The notes beneath the pieces were generated by a model. It did no database searches, was not told where the DNA came from, and saw only the letters and a program-made list of their open reading frames with translations. From the NCBI RefSeq assembly GCF_019039035.1, contig NZ_JAHNZT010000007.1, positions 218,075 through 282,074 on the forward strand: DNA of 64,000 bases. Direction: 5' to 3'. Position numbers and translations under genes: made by a program. Source of the stretch: Citreicoccus inhibens (GTDB lineage Bacteria > Myxococcota > Myxococcia > Myxococcales > Myxococcaceae). Shown here one piece after another: positions 59,790-64,000 of the stretch (position 1 is its first letter; each line of letters begins with the position of its first letter).

Positions 59790-62700
59790 TTGTCCAAACG
59801 TGCAGGTCTCGCCCGCGGGCTGTGTCTCGCGGTCTTGCTATGGGGTGTCGGGGCGTTGGCCCAGGGCGCCTCGGTCATCATCGGAACCGTGGTCAGCGCG
59901 GACGGTGGCCACGCGCCGCTGGCGGACGCGGTGGTGACGGTGACGTCGCCCCAACTCCAGGGAGCGCGGGATGTCGTCACCGACGCCAGCGGTCTGTACC
60001 GCGTGCCGCAGCTTCCGCCCGGCACGTACACCGTGCGCGTGGAGCGAGACGGCTTCCAGCCCTACTCCCGCGACGGGCTGGTGCTGCGGCTGGACCGCAC
60101 CATCCGCTTCAACGTGGAGCTGCTCCCCTCCTCCATCACCGAGGAACGCGTGGTGGTGGGCGCACCGCCGACGGTGGACGTGGGCTCCAGCAGCTCAGGC
60201 GTGAGCGTGGACCAGCAGTTCCTGCGCAACGTGGCCGTCATCCGGCCCGGCACCAAGGGCGCGGCCTCGCGCTCCTTCGAGTCGCTGGCGGAGCTGGCCC
60301 CGGGGGCGCAGTCGGACCGCTACGGCGTCAGCGTCAGCGGCAGCACGTCCCCGGAGAGCCAGTACGTGGTGGATGGCTTGTCGGTGAACAACCCGGGCGT
60401 GGGCACGCTGGGCACGCCGCTGTCGGTGGACTTCGTGCAAGAGGTCAACGTCATCACCGGCGGCTACCTGCCGGAGTACGGGCGCTCCACGGGCGGCGTG
60501 CTCAACGTCGTCACGAAGTCCGGCTCCAACGAGTTCCACGGCTCCGTCTTCACCTACTTCGCCCCAGGCGCGCTCCAGGCGTCCACGGCGGAAATCCGCC
60601 AGGAAGGCAGCGTCATCTCCGCGCAGGGCACGCCCGTGAACCTGGGCAGCCTCGGCTTCGACCTGGGCGGTCCCATCATCAAGGACCGGCTCTGGTTCTA
60701 CGTGGGCGCCTCGCCGTCCTTCAATCGCATCCGCGTGGACCGGCAGCTCAACGCGTATGACATCTGCGAGGGGCCGGATGACCAGGGCTGCGCGAAGAAG
60801 GACGCCAAGCGCAAGGACCTGGAGACGGGCTACTCGCTGGCCACGCCCATCGAGGGCACCAAGACGTCGCGCTTCGCGGACGAGCGCAGCCTCCAGTACG
60901 TGGCCAAGCTGACGTACCTCTTCAATCCCAACCACAACGTGTCGCTCTCCGTGTTCGGCGCGCCGCGCGCCTCCGGTGGACAGGGCAAGTACTCCTTCAG
61001 CGCGGACGGCGCGCCCGAGGTGTGCCTGGGCCTGTCCTGCACCGCGTACGTGCAGGGCGCGTATGGCTCCATCGCCACGCAGCGCAACAATGGCGCGCTG
61101 GACCTGGTGGCCAAGGACGCCTCTTCGTTCTTCGACAAGAAGCTGCTGGTGGACGCGACGTTCGGCTGGCACCACCAGAGCGACTCCATCCTCCCGTCGG
61201 ATGGCTCGGGCATCTCCAGCGGGCAGGGCCTGTCCGCCACGCCCAACATCTCCTGGCGGCGCACGAAGAACCCCGGCTACCACACCATCGACGAGTTCGA
61301 GGAGCTGCCCGACGCGGACGCCTGCGGCACCACGCCCGAGGAGCGCCGGCTGCGCTGCCCCGTCACGAGCTACACGACGGGCGGCCCCGGCACCATCAGC
61401 ACCCAGCGGTTGGACCGCGTGCAGGGCAAGGTGCTGGCCACGGGGCTCGTGGAGGGCCTGGGCCACCACGTCATCAAGGCCGGCTTCGACATGGAGCGGC
61501 TGAGCTTCTACAACAAGCGCGCGCGCACCGGCCTCACGCCCTGGCAGGAGTGCACGGATGGCTCGTGCTTCTTCAGCCTCAACCAGTACGGCTATCTGGA
61601 GGGGCCGGACCAGCCGGTGTTCCTCGCGGAGAAGGAGGGCACCTCCACGTCCGTGACGGTGGGCGGCTTCGTGCAAGACAGCTGGTCCGTGCTCGACAAG
61701 GTCACCGTCAACGCAGGCGTTCGCTACGACGCGCAGACCATCTGGGGCCTGGATGACAAGGTGGGCCTGTACCTGCCCAACCAGTGGTCGCCGCGCGTGG
61801 GCCTCATCTACGACTTCACCCAGCAGGGGCGCAGCAAGGTCTTCGTCAACTACGCCCGCTTCTACGAGAACGTCCCGCTGGACATGGCGGACCTGTCCTT
61901 CCCGCAGCAGCAGCTCCTGTCCGCAACCTACGACGCGCCGCCCTGCAACCCGAGCGACGCCACGGGCCGGCTCACCACGTGCGTGCCCACCCGCAGCGGC
62001 CAGCCCTTGGGCAACCGCGAGAGCCCCAACCAGTACTGGGATGCGCAGGGCGGGGACCGCGTGCCCGTCGACCCGAACATCAAGCCGCAGTCGGTGGACG
62101 AGTTCGTCATCGGCGCGGAGTACGAGGTGCTGCTCGGCCGCGTGGGCCTGTCCTATACGCGCCGCTCGCTCAACAACGTCATCGAGGACATGAGCCGCGA
62201 CGACGGCAACACGTTCTTCATTGGCAACCCGGGCAAGGGCTTCTCCTCGGACTTCCCGGTGGCGCGCCGCGACTACGACGCGGTGAGCCTCTACTACAAC
62301 AAGGCCTTCACGGGCGGATGGCTGGCCCAGGCCAGCTACACGTGGTCCACGCTGCGCGGGAACTACTCGGGCCTGTTCCGCGCGGACACGGGCCAGCTGT
62401 CTCCCAACCTGACGCGCGACTTCGACCTGCTCTCCCTCACGTACAACCGCGAGGGCCCGCTGCCCGGAGACCGCACACACTCCATCAAGGTCATGGCGGG
62501 CCGCGAGTTCGAGTTGGACCGCAACACCCAATTCAACCTGGGCGCCTACTACCGGACGCGCTCGGGCGCGCCGCTCAACTACCTGGGCGCGCACCCGCGC
62601 CGCAGCGGCTCGGAGACGTTCATCCTCCCGCGTGGCAGCGCGGGCCGGCTGCCCTGGGTGCATGACATCGACGCGGTGGTGGGCGTGGCCCGGCGACTCT

Positions 62701-62993
62701 CCGGGCCCTACGTGCTGTCCGCCTCGCTCGAGGTCTTCAACCTCTTCAACTTCCAGCAGTACACCAGCGTGGACCAGACCTTCACGTTCACGCGCGTGTA
62801 TGCCATTGAGCAGGGCGGCAAGCCCGAGGACCTCACCGCCTGCGCGCACGAGGAGACCCAGGGCGCGTGCAAGGTCATCTCCACGTCCACCAACGCGCCC
62901 ATCGGCACGTCCGACATCAACCCCAACTTCAAGCGCCCCAACGAGTACCAGGCGCCGCGCGTCATCCGACTGAGCGCGAAGTTGAGCTTCTAG
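59790..62993 (+). CDS. TonB-dependent receptor with N-terminal carboxypeptidase-regulatory domain (Oar-like)
   Basis: The product is 1067 aa. After a signal peptide (cut after ALAQG), residues 25-115 form a CarboxypepD_reg beta sandwich (GTVVSADGGHAPLADAVVTV, GLYRVPQLPPGTYTVRVE, GFQPY). Then come a TonB-box-like EERVVVGAPP, the plug (SQYVVDGLSVNNP, VNVITGGYLPEYGRSTGGVLNVVTKSG) and a long barrel ending in the aromatic LSAKLSF. This is the Oar/SusC-like plan common in myxobacteria, for uptake of a large or unknown ligand or for surface adhesion. The TTG at 59790 has GGGAGGG six nt upstream, better than the TTG at 59784. A lipoprotein gene follows 29 nt later. Confidence 0.9.
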   Translation: MSKRAGLARGLCLAVLLWGVGALAQGASVIIGTVVSADGGHAPLADAVVTVTSPQLQGARDVVTDASGLYRVPQLPPGTYTVRVERDGFQPYSRDGLVLRLDRTIRFNVELLPSSITEERVVVGAPPTVDVGSSSSGVSVDQQFLRNVAVIRPGTKGAASRSFESLAELAPGAQSDRYGVSVSGSTSPESQYVVDGLSVNNPGVGTLGTPLSVDFVQEVNVITGGYLPEYGRSTGGVLNVVTKSGSNEFHGSVFTYFAPGALQASTAEIRQEGSVISAQGTPVNLGSLGFDLGGPIIKDRLWFYVGASPSFNRIRVDRQLNAYDICEGPDDQGCAKKDAKRKDLETGYSLATPIEGTKTSRFADERSLQYVAKLTYLFNPNHNVSLSVFGAPRASGGQGKYSFSADGAPEVCLGLSCTAYVQGAYGSIATQRNNGALDLVAKDASSFFDKKLLVDATFGWHHQSDSILPSDGSGISSGQGLSATPNISWRRTKNPGYHTIDEFEELPDADACGTTPEERRLRCPVTSYTTGGPGTISTQRLDRVQGKVLATGLVEGLGHHVIKAGFDMERLSFYNKRARTGLTPWQECTDGSCFFSLNQYGYLEGPDQPVFLAEKEGTSTSVTVGGFVQDSWSVLDKVTVNAGVRYDAQTIWGLDDKVGLYLPNQWSPRVGLIYDFTQQGRSKVFVNYARFYENVPLDMADLSFPQQQLLSATYDAPPCNPSDATGRLTTCVPTRSGQPLGNRESPNQYWDAQGGDRVPVDPNIKPQSVDEFVIGAEYEVLLGRVGLSYTRRSLNNVIEDMSRDDGNTFFIGNPGKGFSSDFPVARRDYDAVSLYYNKAFTGGWLAQASYTWSTLRGNYSGLFRADTGQLSPNLTRDFDLLSLTYNREGPLPGDRTHSIKVMAGREFELDRNTQFNLGAYYRTRSGAPLNYLGAHPRRSGSETFILPRGSAGRLPWVHDIDAVVGVARRLSGPYVLSASLEVFNLFNFQQYTSVDQTFTFTRVYAIEQGGKPEDLTACAHEETQGACKVISTSTNAPIGTSDINPNFKRPNEYQAPRVIRLSAKLSF

Positions 62994-63022
62994 CCTCGGC
63001 TCCCGCAAGGACACGACTCCAC

Positions 63023-63823
63023 ATGAAACTTCGATTGTTGGGACTGAGCGCGGGCGTCGCGGCGGCGGCCATCGCGGTGGTGGCTTGCAACACGGACGCG
63101 CCCGAGCCGCAGTGCGTGGTGGCCCGCGCCGTCATCGACGGCGCCACCGGCTCGTTCACCACCTCGTACACGCTCAAGCCGGGGCAGAACCCGGACCTCG
63201 CCTGCGCGCACCTCAAGCCAGAAGCCGTGGGCATGCAGAAGTTCTTCAGCCAGGACCCGAGCGCCCCGGACACCGTGGGCGTGCGCAGCGCGCGCATGGG
63301 CAAGCTCTCCGAGGACTACGCCTCCAGGCCGGACCCCGACGCGGCGCACACGCTCTACTCGGTGGGCCCGCTGAGCACCGCGGAGCCCGGGGCGGACCAC
63401 TTCTGCGAGGTGCCCACGCTGAGCACGGCCCGGCTCCAGGTGCCCTCCTCGGCCCCCGGGCTGGCGGACGGCGGCACGCTTCCGGACGGCGGCCCTCCCG
63501 CGCTGCCCGCGCAGAGCTTCGAGTATGCGTGGTCCAACCTGCGCATCTACAACACGCCGGAGATTCCCGGCACGCAGTTCACCGCGGAGCTGCGCTACAC
63601 GGAGAACGGCTGCACGGCGGAGTACAGCGCCAAGGGCATCTGGCCCGTGGTGTCGTGCCGCAACAGCAAGACGGGGAAGGCGGATGACACGCTCTGCGAC
63701 CCGTACGCGGACTTCAACGTGGGGCGCCTGCGGGGCTCGGGCATCAACCCGCTGTTCCCCGTGAAGTGCGACCCGGACGTCCTGCTCTGCGTGCTCACCG
63801 GCGAGGTGCCTTCCGCCCCGTAG
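63023..63823 (+). CDS. Lipoprotein partner of the TonB receptor, unknown function
   Basis: The product is 266 aa with a lipoprotein signal ending AVVAC (Cys about residue 22). I do not recognise the mature part. It has about nine further Cys residues, a Pro/Asp/Gly linker near residue 155 (LADGGTLPDGGPPALP) and aromatic-rich stretches such as FEYAWSNLRIYNTPEIPGTQF. The gene begins 29 nt after the receptor stop in the same direction, so it is likely cotranscribed and may cap or cooperate with the receptor at the cell surface, as lipoproteins do in SusCD-type pairs. It is not SusD-like in sequence. Confidence 0.75.
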   Translation: MKLRLLGLSAGVAAAAIAVVACNTDAPEPQCVVARAVIDGATGSFTTSYTLKPGQNPDLACAHLKPEAVGMQKFFSQDPSAPDTVGVRSARMGKLSEDYASRPDPDAAHTLYSVGPLSTAEPGADHFCEVPTLSTARLQVPSSAPGLADGGTLPDGGPPALPAQSFEYAWSNLRIYNTPEIPGTQFTAELRYTENGCTAEYSAKGIWPVVSCRNSKTGKADDTLCDPYADFNVGRLRGSGINPLFPVKCDPDVLLCVLTGEVPSAP

Positions 63824-63833
63824 TCACGCGAAC

Positions 63834-63863
63834 GCCGGCCGCGAGGTGAGTCGCGCGGCCGGC
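63834..63863 (+). terminator. Strong hairpin after the receptor-lipoprotein operon
   Basis: GCCGGCCG pairs with CGGCCGGC, with three further pairs beyond a small bulge, 11 nt after the stop. No T run follows. Confidence 0.5.
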
Positions 63864-63869
63864 GCCCAG

Positions 63870-63889
63870 GATGTCACGACCGTGACATC
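63870..63889. repeat. Perfect 9-bp inverted repeat at the convergent gene end
   Basis: GATGTCACG and CGTGACATC are separated by AC. It overlaps the stop codon of the convergent minus-strand gene and may terminate that transcript. Confidence 0.5.
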
Positions 63890-64000
63890 ACGACTGCTTG
63901 GTGGTGGCGCGCTTCTTCTCCGCCAGCATCTCGCCCAGCCAGGGCCACAGCTTCTGGTACTCGGGAATCTCGTCGGACTCCTGAGGCGCCACAACCAACA
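63888..64000 (-). CDS. C-terminal end of an unidentified protein (partial)
   Basis: Only the last 36 residues are in the window. The reading is ...VVAPQESDEIPEYQKLWPW and then LGEMLAEKKRATTKQS before TGA. The acidic-aromatic then basic composition and G/C third positions look coding. No family can be assigned from this much sequence. It is convergent with the lipoprotein gene. Confidence 0.55.
   Translation of the reverse strand, partial: LVVAPQESDEIPEYQKLWPWLGEMLAEKKRATTKQS

Noticed and set aside
60195..63014. A 939-codon antisense frame under the TonB receptor
   Set aside because: The receptor frame has a signal peptide, plug and barrel motifs, while the antisense product has no domain and typical shadow composition.
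1..64000. tRNA, rRNA, insertion sequences, prophage or attachment sites
   Set aside because: No cloverleaf-like sequence, transposase, integrase or terminal inverted repeats were recognised on reading; composition is uniform.

Overview
The window is high-GC, gene-dense DNA that looks like a delta-proteobacterium of the Myxococcota, probably a Myxococcus or Corallococcus relative. Third codon positions are strongly G/C. There are many lipoproteins, Ser/Thr kinases and hybrid histidine kinases, one MYXO-CTERM-type sorting tail (about 21080-21195), an Oar-like TonB receptor, and many genes without homologues I recognise. No rRNA, tRNA, insertion sequence, prophage or CRISPR array was seen. All identifications are by eye from motifs and remembered family sequences; no database search was run.

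Layout. 1-7145: the end of a formylglycine-generating enzyme; a ThrE-type exporter; a periplasmic HAD phosphatase coupled to a BASS-type transporter; an EreA/ChaN-like lipoprotein; PlsC with a FabL-like SDR. 7329-11017: zwf-pgl-gnd, the oxidative pentose phosphate pathway. 11203-14016: an acyl-CoA dehydrogenase-like enzyme convergent with an acyl-CoA synthetase. 14068-19699: an ECF sigma factor, its TPR-bearing zinc-finger anti-sigma factor, a 62-aa gene ending at a strong terminator, a JmjC-like dioxygenase, and a membrane-anchored TPR-CHAT (caspase-like) protein that shares a TPR module with the anti-sigma factor. This is my best candidate for an undescribed system. 20191-21195: a MYXO-CTERM-anchored polysaccharide lyase. 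21711-25111: a MarR-controlled EmrAB-like efflux operon. 25259-27733: a phytase-like propeller that appears to be split by a circularly ordered GDPD domain.

27822-36285: small proteins, a glutamine cyclotransferase, a response regulator-mprF-acvB lipid-modification operon, and a divergent HtrA protease. 36478-48789: signalling-rich, with two Ser/Thr kinases carrying cyclase-like remnants (one also with AAA ATPase and TPR regions), an OPT transporter translationally coupled to an FHA-PAS-hybrid histidine kinase, a lipoprotein with perfect 30-bp coding repeats, and an orphan histidine kinase. 48854-51743: an FAD/NAD(P) protein and an unknown membrane-anchored protein. 51754-59698: a compact cluster for tryptophan/kynurenine meta-degradation (kmo, kynU, HAAO, ACMSD, aminomuconate semialdehyde dehydrogenase, aminomuconate deaminase, a divergent 4-oxalocrotonate decarboxylase and an SDR). 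59790-64000: an Oar-like TonB receptor with a lipoprotein partner, then the end of an unknown gene.

Genes are often translationally coupled by ATGA/GTGA/TTGA overlaps. Several single genes seem to be leaderless, with a TA-rich -10-like hexamer 6-7 nt before the start codon.
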